A stretch of DNA of 64,000 nucleotides from an uncultured Mycobacteriaceae bacterium (GCA_902826815.1 CADEGF010000001.1:36640-100639), one strand, 5' to 3'. Shown: positions 10,683 through 21,522, counted from the first letter of the stretch. The notes: generated by a model from the letters alone, not told the origin. A program made the numbers and translations.

Positions 10683-10991
10683 TCAGCCGCGCGCGATCAG
10701 ATACGAGGCGGCGGCCGCGGCGTCTCCGGTGACGTAGCTCGCCGCCGATTCACCGACCCCGGCGCCGGACCGGCCCAACTCCTCGACGCCTTGTGCCGCG
10801 ACGGTCGAATGCTGCGCGCCGTACGCGCTCATGCCCACAGCCGTCTGCAGCGACACCGGGTCCGCCGCGGCAGGTATCACCGCCGTGACGAGAGGCGCCG
10901 CCCCCGCATGAGCCGCCGCCAGCCGGGCCGTCAACGCCTCGACGGCCGCGCTGGCCGCCGTCAACCCCTCTGGTATCACTCGTAGAGTCAC
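10683..10991 (-). CDS. PE5: PE5, ESX-3-associated PE protein
   Basis: A 102-residue PE protein, identical in length to M. tuberculosis PE5. It is a compact PE domain with no PGRS extension. The PE dipeptide occurs in IPEGL near residue 7, and the C-terminal YVTGD fits the type VII secretion signal YxxxD/E. The start ATG overlaps the eccC3 stop by four bases and PPE4 follows two bases after its stop, so the PE-PPE pair is co-translated. Confidence 0.95.
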   Translation of the reverse strand: MTLRVIPEGLTAASAAVEALTARLAAAHAGAAPLVTAVIPAAADPVSLQTAVGMSAYGAQHSTVAAQGVEELGRSGAGVGESAASYVTGDAAAAASYLIARG

Positions 10992-13900
10992 CGACCGTAG
11001 TCCTTTCTCTCGCCGTTGGAATGTGCCACCGCGTCCTCACCGAGCGGATTCACGAGCTGCAAATATATCGGTGCGTCGCTGTCCCCCAACAGGATTCCTC
11101 TGCCCACAGGAAGCCTGCTGAAGCGCTGACCGCGGATCTTGCCGCTGTCTTGCGGATTGCCCGAGAGCATCAGCGTGGTTGCCTGCAGCTCGTTGAGCCT
11201 GCGCAACAGCGGCGCGGTCATCACGGCGTGTGCCGACCCGGCGGCCCGCGCCGTGACGATCACCCGCAGTCCCAGATCGCCGGCCTCGGAGAGCAGACCG
11301 ATGAGGCTCGACCACGGACGCTGCCCGACGTAGGGGCCACCCATCGCCGGCGAGTCAGGGATCTGGTCGACATCGTCGACGATCAGATAGTGCGTCTGCC
11401 CCTGGAAGGTCCAGCCGCTCAGCTGCTCTCGGCTCAGCCCTGCGGGCGGCCTGCGCTTCTCGATGATCGACGACAGGCCGAGCATGGCCGGGGTGATCCG
11501 GTCGATGTTGGGGGTGTACTCGTTGTCACCGAACAGCGGCTCGTCGACCAGGTGCAGCCTGCGGTCGATGACGGTGAACGCGACCTGGTCGGCGGTCGCG
11601 TTGTCCCGAATGGTGCGGATGAGGTGCCGCAGCAGGGTCGTCTTGCCGGATCGGTTGTCGCCGAACACCATCAGCAGCGGGTTCTGCGCGAAGTCCAGCG
11701 TGACCGGTGCGAGGTCCTCCTCCCGCTGACCGACGACGATCCTTTCGCGGCCCTGGTACAGCGGGGCGACCGCCTCTGGGCGCAGCTCCGTGGGAAGCAG
11801 TCGCACCGGCGGCGCCGACAAACCCCGGTACCGCGAGTTGAGCTCGCCGATCGCCGTCAGCGGCGGAGTGGCGAACAGGAAGTGCTCGGCGGCCATGGTC
11901 AGGCCACGGCCCGGCTGATCGGCTGGCACGCTCTCCGCGGGTCGCCGCAGGGCGCCGACGACGCGGACATTGCTGTCGTGCGCGTCGTGCAGCTTGAGCT
12001 CGAGCCGCAGCCCGAGACCGTCGCGCATCGCCAGCGGCACCTCGATCCAGTTCGGGGTGGTGACGACGACGTGAATGCCGTAGGAGAGGCCCGCGTTGAC
12101 CAACTCGGACACTTTGGCCAGCAACGGGTTCCTGGTGTTGAACTGATCGGTGTTGTCCCTGCTGAACGCGTACAGGTTGTCGATGACGAGGAAGACCTCG
12201 CCGTAGCCGTCATCGCGGTCGGTGGCCCCGCGGCGCTGGCGTGCGAGCAGCAGCTGTTCCAACTCGCCGAATGTCCGCCTGATCCGTTCGGGCTCGAGCG
12301 GCGATGCCACACTGCCGACGTGCGCGACGTCGGTGAGCTTGGCCAACTGGCCGCCGCCGTAGTCCAGGCAGTAGAAGGTGACGTCGCGAGGCGAATGCAG
12401 CGCTGCCGCCGACAGAATGAAGGTCTGCAGTGCTGTCGACTTGCCGGACTTCGGTCCCCCGTGGATCACCATGTTGCCCGCCGACGAGGTGGCGTCGAAG
12501 ACCAGCGGGTCGCGCCGCATCTCGAAGGGCCTGTCGATTTCGCCTAGCGGCCAACGCCATTGACGGTCGGGAAGGTCCGCGCGGTGTAGCACCTCTTCAA
12601 GGGGCAGCGGCTCGTCGAGCGGCGGCAGCCAGAGCTGCGGCGCCCGCGGCCCGTAGTTGGCCAGCTGGTCGCCGACGGTGGCGATCAGCTTGCGCGGCGG
12701 CAGCTCCTCGATGGCGGTGTCGGCGTCGGTGATCGCCGTCTCTGCCGGCGGCTCCACCCGCGATGCGGTGAACAGCTGGGGACGGGGCACCGCATGCACG
12801 ACGATCGATTTCGCGCGGCGGGGCGGTTCGTAGATGCCGTCGACGTAGGTGCTGCGGAACTTGACCGGTACCGCACCGGGAGCGGGCACCAGGAACCCGA
12901 TGCCCTTGTGTCCGCGGCCCGACTCGATGTGATATGCGTCCTCGACACCGATGATCTGGCGAGAGATGCTGGGACTGGCCACCTTCAGGCCGATGCGGTA
13001 CGACGTGTTCTTGTCGATGTCCTTGATCTTGCCGACATCGAGCGTCTGCGATGCGAACAGGATGTGGATCCGGAACGAGCGGCCCTTGCGGGCGACGTAG
13101 TCGAAGAGCTCCGCGTACTCTGGATGGTCTGCCAGCATCAGCGTGAACTCGTCGGCCACCACGAACAGGGTGGGCATCGGCGGCAGGTCATGTCCGGCCG
13201 CGATAGCGTTCTCGTACTCCGTGACCGAGTTGAACGCGCTGCCCTGTACCCGGCGGCCCGCCTCACGGAGCAGCTGTTCACGACGGGCCACCTCACCGCG
13301 CAAGGTGTCGGCGAACCTGTCGGCAAGCGACTTCTTCTCTGCCATGTTGGAGATGACGGCGACCACCTGCGGGAAGTTGCGGAAGATGTCGGCGCCCGCC
13401 TCGCCCTTGAAGTCGGCGTAGATGACGATGAGTCGGTCGGCGGAGTGAGTCGTCAACAGCGACAACAGGATCGACATCAGTGTCTGGGACTTACCGGAGC
13501 CCGTCATGCCGATCATCAGGCCGTGCGGCCCCATCCCGCCCTCGGCCTCGTCCTTGAGGTCGAAGTAGAGCGGCTCGCCGGTGGCGGTGACACCGATCGG
13601 CACCCTCAGCTCGTCATCGCGGTTGCGCGGCGCCCACAGGGTCGCGATGTCAAGGGCCGACGCGTCGGGGATGCCGAGCAGCGTGGTGAACGTGCCGCCG
13701 CCGGTGCTCGACGAGCGGGTGTGGATCGGGTTGGAATCCCAGCGCGAGAGGCGGCGCGCGATGTGTGCCATATCGGCGACGGCGAGCGTGTCGGCGGCGC
13801 CGATATACGGTTGCCAGCCACCCGCGCCCTGCCAGCGCTGGACCCTTCCGTCACCGATGCGGAGCACGGGTCTTTCGGGGTCCGGATACTGTTCGCGGTG

Positions 13901-14914
13901 CGGCTCTTTCGACGACGTGTGAATCACCGTGACGCCGGAGAGCTGAGGCAGATCGGAGAAGTCGTCGGGATCGGTAGTATTGTCGTCGGGGTCGTCGAGC
14001 ACGATCAGCATGTGCTTGGCGGCATCGAGGCCCGCGAGGAGCTGCCGCAGAGTCCCCTGCGTGGTCGATAAGAGCCTGGCCGGGCCAACTCCATCGGCCT
14101 GACCTGGAACATCGGTGTGCGGCAACCATTTCAGCCAGGTCCAGGCTTCGCTATCCAGATCCGGTGTCGCGACCGCAAGGCCCAGGACCTCGGGATCGTG
14201 CCACGTCACCGCCTGCGCGATCCACGCCCGCAACGCGCCGCTCACCGCGTCGGGCTCACCGGACAGCGTCACCCGTGACAGCTTCGTCAGCTCGATGCCT
14301 GCGGGCGCATCGCGCACTGTGCGCTGGGTGTCCAGCAAGCCGCGAAGTGCGCTGTGCGACACCGGCTCCAGATCGATCTCGTCGGCGCTGTCCTTGACCC
14401 GCAAGGTGGTGTTCAGCGGTGCGTCGTTGAGCCCGGCGCGCAGCACCAGGAAGTCGTCGTCGCGCGGGTCTCGCTCCCACTGCCGACGGGTTCCCGGGAT
14501 GACAGCGAGTGCGTCGGGGGTCGGATGCGACCACTCCAGTGCCGCGCGCTGCTCGCCTGCATGCGCGCGCACGTTGTCCCTCAACACCGACAGGTAGCGC
14601 AGATAGTCGGCGCGTTCGGCGTCGACCTCCTCGGTGCGCATCTTGTTGTCGGAGCCTCGGTACAGCGCGGTGGCCGCCAACAGCAGCACGAACGGGAAGA
14701 ACAGCGTCGTCGGCGAGATGAGGCGCATACCGGTGGCGACGAGCGCCACGATCATGCCGACGATGAGGATCACGATCAGATAGGGCAGCACGCGCCGCAA
14801 CAGCGACGGCGGAATCAGACGCGGCAGTTCGGGTGGCGGCTCGATCGTGATGGTGCCCCTGCGAACCTCGGGGCGCGGCATCCGGCGGTGCGCCTCGAAT
14901 ATCAGCCTGCTCAT
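10988..14914 (-). CDS. eccC3: ESX-3 FtsK/SpoIIIE-type ATPase EccC3
   Basis: Motor ATPase of ESX-3, a single chain of 1308 residues (M. tuberculosis about 1330). Two N-terminal membrane helices (about 42-62 and 66-84) lead to a DUF domain and three FtsK-like ATPase domains. Walker A lysines are Lys475 in GMTGSGKS, Lys825 in GGPKSGKS and Lys1091 in GDNRSGKT. EccC recognises the C-terminal signal of Esx substrates and drives export. Unlike EccCa1/EccCb1 of ESX-1 the protein is not split. Both ends overlap neighbouring genes by four bases. Confidence 0.97.
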   Translation of the reverse strand: MSRLIFEAHRRMPRPEVRRGTITIEPPPELPRLIPPSLLRRVLPYLIVILIVGMIVALVATGMRLISPTTLFFPFVLLLAATALYRGSDNKMRTEEVDAERADYLRYLSVLRDNVRAHAGEQRAALEWSHPTPDALAVIPGTRRQWERDPRDDDFLVLRAGLNDAPLNTTLRVKDSADEIDLEPVSHSALRGLLDTQRTVRDAPAGIELTKLSRVTLSGEPDAVSGALRAWIAQAVTWHDPEVLGLAVATPDLDSEAWTWLKWLPHTDVPGQADGVGPARLLSTTQGTLRQLLAGLDAAKHMLIVLDDPDDNTTDPDDFSDLPQLSGVTVIHTSSKEPHREQYPDPERPVLRIGDGRVQRWQGAGGWQPYIGAADTLAVADMAHIARRLSRWDSNPIHTRSSSTGGGTFTTLLGIPDASALDIATLWAPRNRDDELRVPIGVTATGEPLYFDLKDEAEGGMGPHGLMIGMTGSGKSQTLMSILLSLLTTHSADRLIVIYADFKGEAGADIFRNFPQVVAVISNMAEKKSLADRFADTLRGEVARREQLLREAGRRVQGSAFNSVTEYENAIAAGHDLPPMPTLFVVADEFTLMLADHPEYAELFDYVARKGRSFRIHILFASQTLDVGKIKDIDKNTSYRIGLKVASPSISRQIIGVEDAYHIESGRGHKGIGFLVPAPGAVPVKFRSTYVDGIYEPPRRAKSIVVHAVPRPQLFTASRVEPPAETAITDADTAIEELPPRKLIATVGDQLANYGPRAPQLWLPPLDEPLPLEEVLHRADLPDRQWRWPLGEIDRPFEMRRDPLVFDATSSAGNMVIHGGPKSGKSTALQTFILSAAALHSPRDVTFYCLDYGGGQLAKLTDVAHVGSVASPLEPERIRRTFGELEQLLLARQRRGATDRDDGYGEVFLVIDNLYAFSRDNTDQFNTRNPLLAKVSELVNAGLSYGIHVVVTTPNWIEVPLAMRDGLGLRLELKLHDAHDSNVRVVGALRRPAESVPADQPGRGLTMAAEHFLFATPPLTAIGELNSRYRGLSAPPVRLLPTELRPEAVAPLYQGRERIVVGQREEDLAPVTLDFAQNPLLMVFGDNRSGKTTLLRHLIRTIRDNATADQVAFTVIDRRLHLVDEPLFGDNEYTPNIDRITPAMLGLSSIIEKRRPPAGLSREQLSGWTFQGQTHYLIVDDVDQIPDSPAMGGPYVGQRPWSSLIGLLSEAGDLGLRVIVTARAAGSAHAVMTAPLLRRLNELQATTLMLSGNPQDSGKIRGQRFSRLPVGRGILLGDSDAPIYLQLVNPLGEDAVAHSNGERKDYGR

Positions 14915-16419
14915 CGGGTCTCCCCCGCCTGTGCGGCGGCGTCTGGCTGGATCGCGTCGTGTGCGGTCAGCGCATTCTCACGCGACAACGTCGGTCCGGC
15001 GGCATACAGGGACAGCACCGACCACGGGATGGGCAGCGGTGGTGCAGTGAGGCCGAGCGCCTCAACGCCCGTGTCGATTCCGTACCGGACGCCGGTGTCG
15101 CTGATCCAGAACTGCGACCCCGCAATCGGCGATCCTGGCTCCTGGCCGACAGCCTGGACGAGGTATCCACTGCCCGGTGGCAACACCACCCTTGTACCCG
15201 ATCCGACGAGATCGACAGTGTGGGTGGACGATTCGATGGGGAGCGCAGCACCTGAGAGCAGTGTCAGCGCGCTGACATTGGCGCCGTCCGGCTTCGCCCA
15301 TTGCGCGCACGTGACGGGGGCATTCGCGGCGCCGACAAGGGTGACAGGGTCGGCGGGGTAAATGCTCGTGTCGATGACGTTGGCGACGGGGATCTGCGAG
15401 ATCTTATCGGCGCCGAGCCGAGGTGGCTGGTCGAGTCCGAAAGAGTTGGTGTTGCGCAGGATCTCGGCAAGGACGGGCGGCACCGGCTGCAGTCCGTCGG
15501 GCAGCACCGCGTAGTGGCGCATGGTGCTGTCGGTGTCGAAGGAGACCACGACGGCGCCGACGGGCGCGGGGACCGGCAGCGGGAACCGCGGTGGCTCACC
15601 CGCCCCAGGAATCGGCGGGGCGGTGAGGGCGGGCGACTCAGGAACCGTGTTGAACAGACCGGTGACGATCGGCCGCGGAGTTCGAGGTTCCGCGCCGAAG
15701 CCGAGCGCATCGGTGACCGCCCGATCGTTCATGTCCACCGGGCTGCGTCTGCCCTGCCACAACAGCCAAGTCCGGCCGTCGTTCTCGGCGAGTATCGCGG
15801 ACTGCTCCGGCAACGCGACGGCGCGTTCACCACCGCCGCTGAGCCGGCCCGCGATCACCGTCAGACCACTACTCGAACCGGATTGGGCGTCGCATACCGT
15901 CCAGTCGGCGTCACGGGAAGTGTTCTGCACCATACGTTCCGGTGCACCAGGGATACCGAGGAGGTTTCCGCGGCCGAACTTGTCCAGCTCCGGCGACTTC
16001 ACGGTGTTTGGGTTGTCCGGCCTGCCGACGATCAGTCGGGCCGAGGTGAGGTTGAGCACCGGGTGCAGCTCCTCGCCGACCTTGACGTAGAGCGCCGCGG
16101 TCGTCCGGTCGGCAAGCACGGCCTCGTTGCCCGCCGCCCCCGACGGGCGGATCAACGAGAACAGGAAGCAGCCTGCCAGGCCGGTGATCAGGACGAGTGC
16201 TCCGACGAGCACGGCCCGCGTCTGCGTGCGCAGCGGGTCGACCAGCATCCTGGTGTCGTGCAGCGCGACCCCGGATGCGATGCGCCGCATGACGAACCGC
16301 CATCCGGATACCTGATGGCGGGTGACGAACCCGCGCCGATAGGACACCGCGTTCGGGTTCTCGTTGGCCGGGGTGCGGGAGGTGAAGGCCCGGCGGTCCG
16401 GTTCCTGAGATTCCGTCAT
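14911..16419 (-). CDS. eccB3: ESX-3 core complex protein EccB3
   Basis: A 502-residue bitopic membrane protein with a cytoplasmic N-terminus, one transmembrane helix (about 69-91) and a large periplasmic domain of repeats, the EccB topology. EccB subunits form the periplasmic part of the type VII core complex. The N-terminal segment [19 protein letters not shown] is strongly characteristic of the family. M. tuberculosis EccB3 is about 538 aa, so this one is slightly short. The start ATG overlaps eccA3 by four bases and the stop overlaps eccC3. Confidence 0.95.
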   Translation of the reverse strand: MTESQEPDRRAFTSRTPANENPNAVSYRRGFVTRHQVSGWRFVMRRIASGVALHDTRMLVDPLRTQTRAVLVGALVLITGLAGCFLFSLIRPSGAAGNEAVLADRTTAALYVKVGEELHPVLNLTSARLIVGRPDNPNTVKSPELDKFGRGNLLGIPGAPERMVQNTSRDADWTVCDAQSGSSSGLTVIAGRLSGGGERAVALPEQSAILAENDGRTWLLWQGRRSPVDMNDRAVTDALGFGAEPRTPRPIVTGLFNTVPESPALTAPPIPGAGEPPRFPLPVPAPVGAVVVSFDTDSTMRHYAVLPDGLQPVPPVLAEILRNTNSFGLDQPPRLGADKISQIPVANVIDTSIYPADPVTLVGAANAPVTCAQWAKPDGANVSALTLLSGAALPIESSTHTVDLVGSGTRVVLPPGSGYLVQAVGQEPGSPIAGSQFWISDTGVRYGIDTGVEALGLTAPPLPIPWSVLSLYAAGPTLSRENALTAHDAIQPDAAAQAGETR

Positions 16420-18224
16420 GCGGGCACCGTCAGACCGAGGCCACGCAGTAGTGGCGTGACGGACTGGCGCACATCGACATCGGTGATCGCCATCAGTTCG
16501 GCATCGCTGAAGTCCTCGGCATCGGAATGATCGAGCCGGTACTCCCGCTCCTCTTCGGAGCGCTCGACGAGGTTGCGAACGAATCGACCGTTGCCTGCGA
16601 TGTCGAGGCCGCGCCGATCCACGCCGTTGGCGTCCGGTGACGATGTCTGTGCGAGGTGGCCGAAGAGCCCTTCCATATCGGCGAGTGCAGCGGGTTCGAA
16701 GACGCTGTCACGTTTCTCGGCCATCCGGTGTGCGATCTCCACCAACTCCTTCGACGAATACGAGGGGAAGTCGATGCTGCGGGTGAAGCGCGACCGCAGA
16801 CCCTCGTTGGTGTCGAGGAACATGTCCAGGTCGGCCCGGTAACCGGCGACGATGACCACGAGCCGGTCGCGGTCGTTCTCCATGCGGGCGAGCAGCGTGT
16901 CGATCGCAACCAGACCGAAGTCGTTCTTCGCACCGGTTGCCACCAGTGCGTACGCCTCATCGAGGAACAACACACCGTCAAGGGCGCTGTCGATCATGGC
17001 GTTGGTCTTCGCCTCGGTCTCACCGATGTGCTGACCGATCAGGTCGGCGCGGTGCACCTCGCGAACGGTTTCCTTTTTCAAAAGACCCAGACCGCAATAG
17101 ATCTTGGCGACAACCCGGGCGATCGTCGTCTTACCCGTCCCAGGCGGACCGGCGAAGACCAGGTGGTTGGTCCGGTTGGCCACTGTCAGCCCGCGCTCCT
17201 GGCGCCGAAGTGCCATCGCCACCGAACTCTTCAGCCGCGCAACCTGATACTTGACCTCGTCGAGGCCGATGAACTCCGCCAGCTCCGCTTCGGCCTCGAC
17301 CAACAGGTGGGCTTTGCGCTCCTTGGCGCCGGGGTCGACGAAGTCCTCTTCACCCGGTTCTGTGGCCGGATCCCACGGGTCGGACCTGGCTTCGATGCGC
17401 GCCGTCGTCGTGGTCACGAACCCGACGCTGGAATCCGACAGGGCCTCTTCGACGTGCCCGTTCTCCGGGTTCGCGGCATAAAGGTCCTGCAGAACGTCGG
17501 CGGCGTCGGTTTCCTCACCCTGGGCCCGCAACGCCAGCGCCTTGCCGAGCGCGCCGTCGACGGTGGCAACCGCGACCGGCCCCTCGGGCTCCTCGAGATA
17601 GGACATGGCAGGCGCGAACATGCCGAGTCGGCCGAGCGCGACGCCCAGCGTCACACGCGCGGCGTGCGCGTAGAGCTCGTCGAGCGTCGGATCGTTGACG
17701 ATGGGCGTGAGTAGCCGAACCACATCGGACCAGCGCTCGGCCCGGTAGTTGAGCGCGACACGCAGCCAACGGGCCGCAAGCCAGGTCGGCCGTCGCTCGA
17801 GCACCTCACCGACCAGCTGATCGGCTTCGGAATACCCACCCTGTCCGGAAAGCGTTGCCGCATAGGCCAGTTGGTAGTCGTCCGCATCGGCCGCGCGGAA
17901 CTGCAGATAGAGCCCGGTGTCATAGTCGAAGCCCAGCACTCTCGGCGCAAGAGCGATCTGGCGGGCCAGGAGTCCGGCGGTGGCAGAGGTCCGCCATACC
18001 GACTCGATGACACGCGGGGAAGCGTCGCCCGCGGCGGCCAACCCCGTCCATGCGTCGCAGTGGCCCGAGGCGATGTGCGTCAGCGCCGTGAAGCCGGTGC
18101 GTGCGGCCGCAAGGTCGGCTGGCCGTTGCCGGTCGTGCACGGACAATCCCAACGCACGGCAGCAGGTCGCGAACCGGGTGACGACATCGCTGTCCACCCG
18201 AGCCGTAAGCACGTCACTCCCCAT
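16416..18224 (-). CDS. eccA3: ESX-3 cytosolic AAA+ ATPase EccA3
   Basis: First gene of the ESX-3 operon. The 602-residue product has an N-terminal TPR-like helical domain (about 1-280) and a CbxX/CfxQ-type AAA+ domain: Walker A GPPGTGKT with Lys365 and Walker B VLFLDEA with Asp422-Glu423. EccA is thought to disassemble EspG from PE-PPE substrates. The start ATG at 18224 has a GGAGA ribosome-binding site about 12 bases upstream. Two IdeR-like boxes lie 18-67 bases upstream of the start, so the whole operon is probably repressed by iron. Confidence 0.95.
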   Translation of the reverse strand: MGSDVLTARVDSDVVTRFATCCRALGLSVHDRQRPADLAAARTGFTALTHIASGHCDAWTGLAAAGDASPRVIESVWRTSATAGLLARQIALAPRVLGFDYDTGLYLQFRAADADDYQLAYAATLSGQGGYSEADQLVGEVLERRPTWLAARWLRVALNYRAERWSDVVRLLTPIVNDPTLDELYAHAARVTLGVALGRLGMFAPAMSYLEEPEGPVAVATVDGALGKALALRAQGEETDAADVLQDLYAANPENGHVEEALSDSSVGFVTTTTARIEARSDPWDPATEPGEEDFVDPGAKERKAHLLVEAEAELAEFIGLDEVKYQVARLKSSVAMALRRQERGLTVANRTNHLVFAGPPGTGKTTIARVVAKIYCGLGLLKKETVREVHRADLIGQHIGETEAKTNAMIDSALDGVLFLDEAYALVATGAKNDFGLVAIDTLLARMENDRDRLVVIVAGYRADLDMFLDTNEGLRSRFTRSIDFPSYSSKELVEIAHRMAEKRDSVFEPAALADMEGLFGHLAQTSSPDANGVDRRGLDIAGNGRFVRNLVERSEEEREYRLDHSDAEDFSDAELMAITDVDVRQSVTPLLRGLGLTVPA

Positions 18225-18241
18225 GCGGGCCCACGTCTCCC

Positions 18242-18260
18242 TAAAGTATGGCTAAGCTAA
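18242..18260. promoter_or_regulatory. IdeR-type iron box 1 upstream of eccA3
   Basis: A 19-base site matching the IdeR consensus TTAGGTTAGSCTAACCTAA at 14 of 19 positions by hand count. The right half (GGCTAAGCTAA) is nearly perfect. It lies 18 bases from the eccA3 start codon and overlaps a possible -10 element read on the minus strand, so Fe-IdeR binding would block transcription. Confidence 0.7.
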
Positions 18261-18272
18261 CTTTTGCTGAAG

Positions 18273-18291
18273 TTAGCATTGCATAAGCTAA
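18273..18291. promoter_or_regulatory. IdeR-type iron box 2 upstream of eccA3
   Basis: TTAGCATTGCATAAGCTAA matches the IdeR consensus at 14 of 19 positions, with both outer half-sites (TTAG and CTAA) intact. The two boxes are 31 bases apart start to start, about three helical turns, which would place two IdeR dimer pairs on the same face of DNA. Confidence 0.7.
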
Positions 18292-18331
18292 CTGTCGAGA
18301 CGCACGTAGACCTCCGGGGCAGTGAGGCAGG

Positions 18332-19225
18332 TCACCCCTTTCTGGCGCTGACCAGGGAGATGCTTGCGAACATGGGTCCGGCCTCTGATTCAGGCGCCGG
18401 CACCGGTCGCGAGATTTGCCGGAAGTGATCCATCAGGTCGACTTCGGTGCCCTGCCATCCGTGGTTCGTGAACCAATCGATTGCCGGGGCGTGCTGCTCG
18501 TTGTAGATCAGCGAGAAGAACTTGGCCTCGTCCTCCGACGTCAGCTCCTGGTCGCGCGCCGCTTGGTAGAGCTCGTCGCGCAGCGGTTTGCCGTCGTCGA
18601 CGGCGACGTGGCTGCCACCGGCTGCCAGGTCGTCGATGCCCGCGAAGAGTTCACCCTGCGCTGCCGCAGGGAGATACACGAGCAATCCCTCGACCAGCCA
18701 GGCCGACGGCCGCGACGGGTCGAATCCGCTCTGCCGAAGAGCGCTAGGCCAGTCGCCACGCAGGTCGACAGCGATCTCGCGGCGCTGCGCCGTTGGCAGT
18801 TCCCCGCTGCGGGTGAGGACGTCGCGTTTGAACTCGAGCACCTGGGGCTGATCGAGCTCGAAGACGATCGTCGCTTCCGGCCAGGCCAACCGGTAGGCGC
18901 GGGAATCCAGTCCCGCCGCCGGAATGACAATCTGCCGAACGCCTGCGTCAGCGGCGCCGTAGAAGTAGTCGTCGAAGTACTTGGTGCGGGCCGCCTGATA
19001 GTTGACGAAGTGCCTGCCGAAGTCCGACATCAGTTTGTTGTCCGGCGATTTCCCGTCGAGCACATCGGCCCATTCGCCGCCGACCGCCCGACAGAACACC
19101 TCCGCGTAGGGATCGACAACCAGCGGCTCTGCCTTGTTGGCCTCCAGCGCCCGTGCAGCCGCGACGAAAAGCGCGGTCGCGCCGACGCTCGTGGTGATGT
19201 CCCAGGTGTCGTCGTGGCTACGCAT
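18332..19225 (-). CDS. SAM-dependent methyltransferase, Rv0281-like (TIGR00027)
   Basis: A 297-residue member of the mycobacterial S-adenosyl-methionine-dependent methyltransferase paralogue family (LCM-like, TIGR00027). Rv0281 of M. tuberculosis (about 302 aa) holds the same place upstream of eccA3. It begins [19 protein letters not shown], typical for this family. [16 protein letters not shown] near the middle is the SAM-binding region, and FELDQP follows. Substrate unknown. The open frame extends far upstream, but family homology begins at 19225. It reads in the same direction as eccA3, yet the IdeR boxes lie between them, so it is probably a separate unit. Confidence 0.88.
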   Translation of the reverse strand: MRSHDDTWDITTSVGATALFVAAARALEANKAEPLVVDPYAEVFCRAVGGEWADVLDGKSPDNKLMSDFGRHFVNYQAARTKYFDDYFYGAADAGVRQIVIPAAGLDSRAYRLAWPEATIVFELDQPQVLEFKRDVLTRSGELPTAQRREIAVDLRGDWPSALRQSGFDPSRPSAWLVEGLLVYLPAAAQGELFAGIDDLAAGGSHVAVDDGKPLRDELYQAARDQELTSEDEAKFFSLIYNEQHAPAIDWFTNHGWQGTEVDLMDHFRQISRPVPAPESEAGPMFASISLVSARKG

Positions 19226-19278
19226 ACCTACGGTTGTACCCGCGCGAACTGACAGACCGCCCAGCTGCGACGGGCAGG

Positions 19279-20133
19279 CTAGACGAGCGGGCGACCGGTC
19301 CTGATCCGCCAGTCGAGATCCTTCAGCATCCAGTTGAAGGGGAATTCCTGCAGCACGCGCGGCAGCACGTTGTTCACCGTCCGGATGCGCTTGATCAACC
19401 GGTCGAAGCGGCGCTGCTTGTCGTCGTCCCAGTCCAGCTGCATCTCGTCGCGGAACCGCTGCGGCAGGAAGCCGCCCGTGATCAGCAGGTTGAAGTCGTC
19501 CAGCCTGCGCTGCACCGGCACGGGCAGTTTCACCCCGCGCACCCGTCCCGCCGCGATCGGCCAGAGGAAGTCCCGCACCGCGTCGTCGATATGCGCCTTT
19601 TCGACGGACTCGTCCCAGTAGCGGTCGAACGCCGCCTGGTCCGCAGGCCACTTCTCGCGCGGCACCTGCAGCATGGTCCCTAGCACGATTCCCTCTTCGA
19701 ACAACTGCCTCGAAGCAGCCTCGTCGATCTCACCGACGAAGAGCTTGTAGATGTCGACGACGCCCTTGTACATGCAGGCGCCGACCCACATTTGAAGATC
19801 CGGGTCGAATGCGTTGTACGACACCGGGCTCTCGTCGGTCGAATACACCTGCGCGTGCGCGCCATTGACCGCGCGGCGGAATGCCGCCTGCTGCTCCGGC
19901 GTGCCCTGCGCGGCGACCGCGAGGTAGGTGAACGTGGTCCGCGCCCGCTTGACCGGGTGGCGGTCGATACGACCGCTCTCGACCCGGCTCTCCATCACGC
20001 CGTAGCCGACACCCGGCCGGGCCAGTTGCATGATCACGTTCGCCGCGCCTGCCAGCAGGCCGACGCCCATCATTCCGCCGACGGCCTCTGACCGGGTTTT
20101 CGAGAGGCCGCGCCGATTCTGGAGGATCGCCAT
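19279..20133 (-). CDS. Oxygenase MpaB family / DUF2236 protein, Rv0276-like
   Basis: A 284-residue DUF2236 (MpaB/latex-clearing-like) protein, corresponding to M. tuberculosis Rv0276. Recognisable segments are [31 protein letters not shown] and the helix with NGAHAQVYS, whose His and Arg residues resemble the haem-binding region of the family. Members are proposed haem-dependent oxygenases; no substrate can be given. The start ATG at 20133 was chosen for its AGGTGGG ribosome-binding site. It is divergent from the TetR gene, with a palindrome between them, so it is the likely target of that regulator. Confidence 0.8.
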   Translation of the reverse strand: MAILQNRRGLSKTRSEAVGGMMGVGLLAGAANVIMQLARPGVGYGVMESRVESGRIDRHPVKRARTTFTYLAVAAQGTPEQQAAFRRAVNGAHAQVYSTDESPVSYNAFDPDLQMWVGACMYKGVVDIYKLFVGEIDEAASRQLFEEGIVLGTMLQVPREKWPADQAAFDRYWDESVEKAHIDDAVRDFLWPIAAGRVRGVKLPVPVQRRLDDFNLLITGGFLPQRFRDEMQLDWDDDKQRRFDRLIKRIRTVNNVLPRVLQEFPFNWMLKDLDWRIRTGRPLV

Positions 20134-20166
20134 TGATCTGCCCACCTGTCTGACGCTAAATGTGAT

Positions 20167-20176
20167 AACACGTGTT
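20167..20176. promoter_or_regulatory. Palindromic operator candidate, TetR / DUF2236 intergenic
   Basis: The perfect palindrome AACACGTGTT sits in the 81-base divergent intergenic region between the MpaB-like gene and the TetR gene. Size and location suit a TetR dimer site controlling both promoters. Binding is inferred, not shown. Confidence 0.5.
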
Positions 20177-20214
20177 TCCAGATATGCTGCCCGCGCGTCG
20201 GGCACCCTGTCAAG

Positions 20215-20835
20215 GTGGAGAGTGCGCGGCCGTACGGGGGTGTCGAGGCTGCCGACCGCCTTGCCCAGCGTCGCAGGCGTCTGCTGCAGGCAGGACTGGA
20301 CATCCTGGGGTCGGACTCCGACCTGTCGGCGTTGACCGTACGAGGTATCTGCAGGCAGGCGGGGGTGACGCCGCGCTACTTCTACGAGAGCTTCACGGAC
20401 AAGGACGACTTCGTCGCGGCGGTGTACGACTGGGTGATCGCCGATATCGCGGCAAGCACCCAGGCGGCGGTCGCCGCGGCGCGGCCACGGGATCACGCCC
20501 GTGCCGCGATGACGAACATCGTCGCGACGATCGTCGAGGAACCCCGGATCGGCAGGCTGCTCTTCGGCTCCGATCTCGCCTACCCCGTCCTGGCACGCAA
20601 GCGGGTGCAGGCAGGCGAGCTGATGGCCATGCTGACTCGCCAACAGGCGGTCGGCACATTTGCGGTGTCTGAGAACGAGAAGGTGAAGGCGGCGGCCCAT
20701 TTCGTCGTCGGCGGCGTCGTGCAGACCATCGGTGCCTGGCTGTCAGGCGGGGTCGAACTCGAGCCCGAGCAGTTGGTCGACCAGTTGGCCTCGATGATCG
20801 ATCAGCTCGCCGATCCCCGGTTGTACACCGACTAG
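20215..20835 (+). CDS. TetR-family regulator, Rv0275c-like
   Basis: A 206-residue TetR repressor. The DNA-binding domain (about 15-65) contains the helix-turn-helix ALTVRGICRQAGVTPRYFYE. The rest is a helical ligand domain. The start is GTG at 20215. Order and orientation match Rv0275c of M. tuberculosis, and it likely controls the divergent DUF2236 gene and itself. Its stop overlaps that of the convergent glyoxalase-fold gene as CTAG. Confidence 0.88.
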   Translation: MESARPYGGVEAADRLAQRRRRLLQAGLDILGSDSDLSALTVRGICRQAGVTPRYFYESFTDKDDFVAAVYDWVIADIAASTQAAVAAARPRDHARAAMTNIVATIVEEPRIGRLLFGSDLAYPVLARKRVQAGELMAMLTRQQAVGTFAVSENEKVKAAAHFVVGGVVQTIGAWLSGGVELEPEQLVDQLASMIDQLADPRLYTD

Positions 20836-21410
20836 CCCGCAGCCACTGAAGGGCGGCGGTCGGCCGCTGTCTTCGGCTCGGTCTGGGCGTCGGCCTCGGT
20901 GAATTCCTTGACCCAGCAAGCGAACTCCAGGGTGATGCCATCCGGGTCGTTGAAGTAGAAGGACCGCACGTAGACGCCGGGGTGCACGGTCGCCGCCACC
21001 TGAGCCGGGCTCTCGTCGTGGTTGAGTACGGGGCCGACCCGCACCCCTTTGTCCTTCAGCCGCTGCCGGTACTCGTCGAATTTCTCGGCGGGAACGTGAA
21101 ACGCGAGATGGTTCATCGAGCTGACCGAGCTGGTGATCTCGCCGATCCCCGGAATCGCGGCAGGCGACGAAATACCCGGGACGCGATCGGCCGCCTCGGC
21201 GAACCAGAAGAAAGCCACGCAATCGCCGTTGCCCGCATCGAAGAAGAAGTGCTGTCCCATCCCGCCGGGCAGGTCGAGCGATTTGATCAGCGGCATGCCG
21301 AGCACACCCGAATAGAAGTCGACGGTCTTGGCCATATCCGAGCACACCAGCGCCACATGGTTGATGCCGCCGAGTGCGAACTCGGAATTCTGATTGTCGG
21401 GCCTGATCAT
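20832..21410 (-). CDS. VOC (glyoxalase/bleomycin-resistance) family protein, Rv0274-like
   Basis: A 192-residue vicinal-oxygen-chelate fold protein with two beta-alpha-beta-beta-beta modules: INHVALVCSDMAKTVDFYSG near residue 15 and MNHLAFHVPAEKFDEYRQRL near 100. Candidate metal ligands are the His of each NHxAxxV segment and the Glu in GITLEFACWV. It matches Rv0274 (about 193 aa) in size and location. Possible functions include dioxygenase or lyase; none is established. It is divergent from a TetR gene (Rv0273c-like) that probably controls it. Confidence 0.85.
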   Translation of the reverse strand: MIRPDNQNSEFALGGINHVALVCSDMAKTVDFYSGVLGMPLIKSLDLPGGMGQHFFFDAGNGDCVAFFWFAEAADRVPGISSPAAIPGIGEITSSVSSMNHLAFHVPAEKFDEYRQRLKDKGVRVGPVLNHDESPAQVAATVHPGVYVRSFYFNDPDGITLEFACWVKEFTEADAQTEPKTAADRRPSVAAG

Positions 21411-21460
21411 GTCGCGTCCCCTCGAAGCCGACTACGCGAATCTCCTGTCAGAAGAGAGAA

Positions 21461-21482
21461 CTGAATCTAACATCAGGTTCAG
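21461..21482. promoter_or_regulatory. Imperfect palindrome, VOC / TetR divergent promoter
   Basis: A 22-base imperfect palindrome with arms CTGAA and TTCAG and 16 of 22 symmetric positions by hand count. It lies in the 112-base region between the VOC gene and the next TetR gene, a likely autoregulatory TetR operator. Confidence 0.45.
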
Positions 21483-21522
21483 GTGGGAGCAATGATCGCA
21501 GTGTCCTGGGCGGAGGAGAACT

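Noticed and set aside
12794-14071. 425-codon plus-strand frame inside eccC3
   Set aside because: Antisense to a strongly conserved ATPase with three Walker A motifs.
20134-20700. N-terminal extension of the MpaB-like gene to 20700
   Set aside because: It would run through the TetR gene on the other strand; a good ribosome-binding site precedes ATG 20133, where family homology begins.
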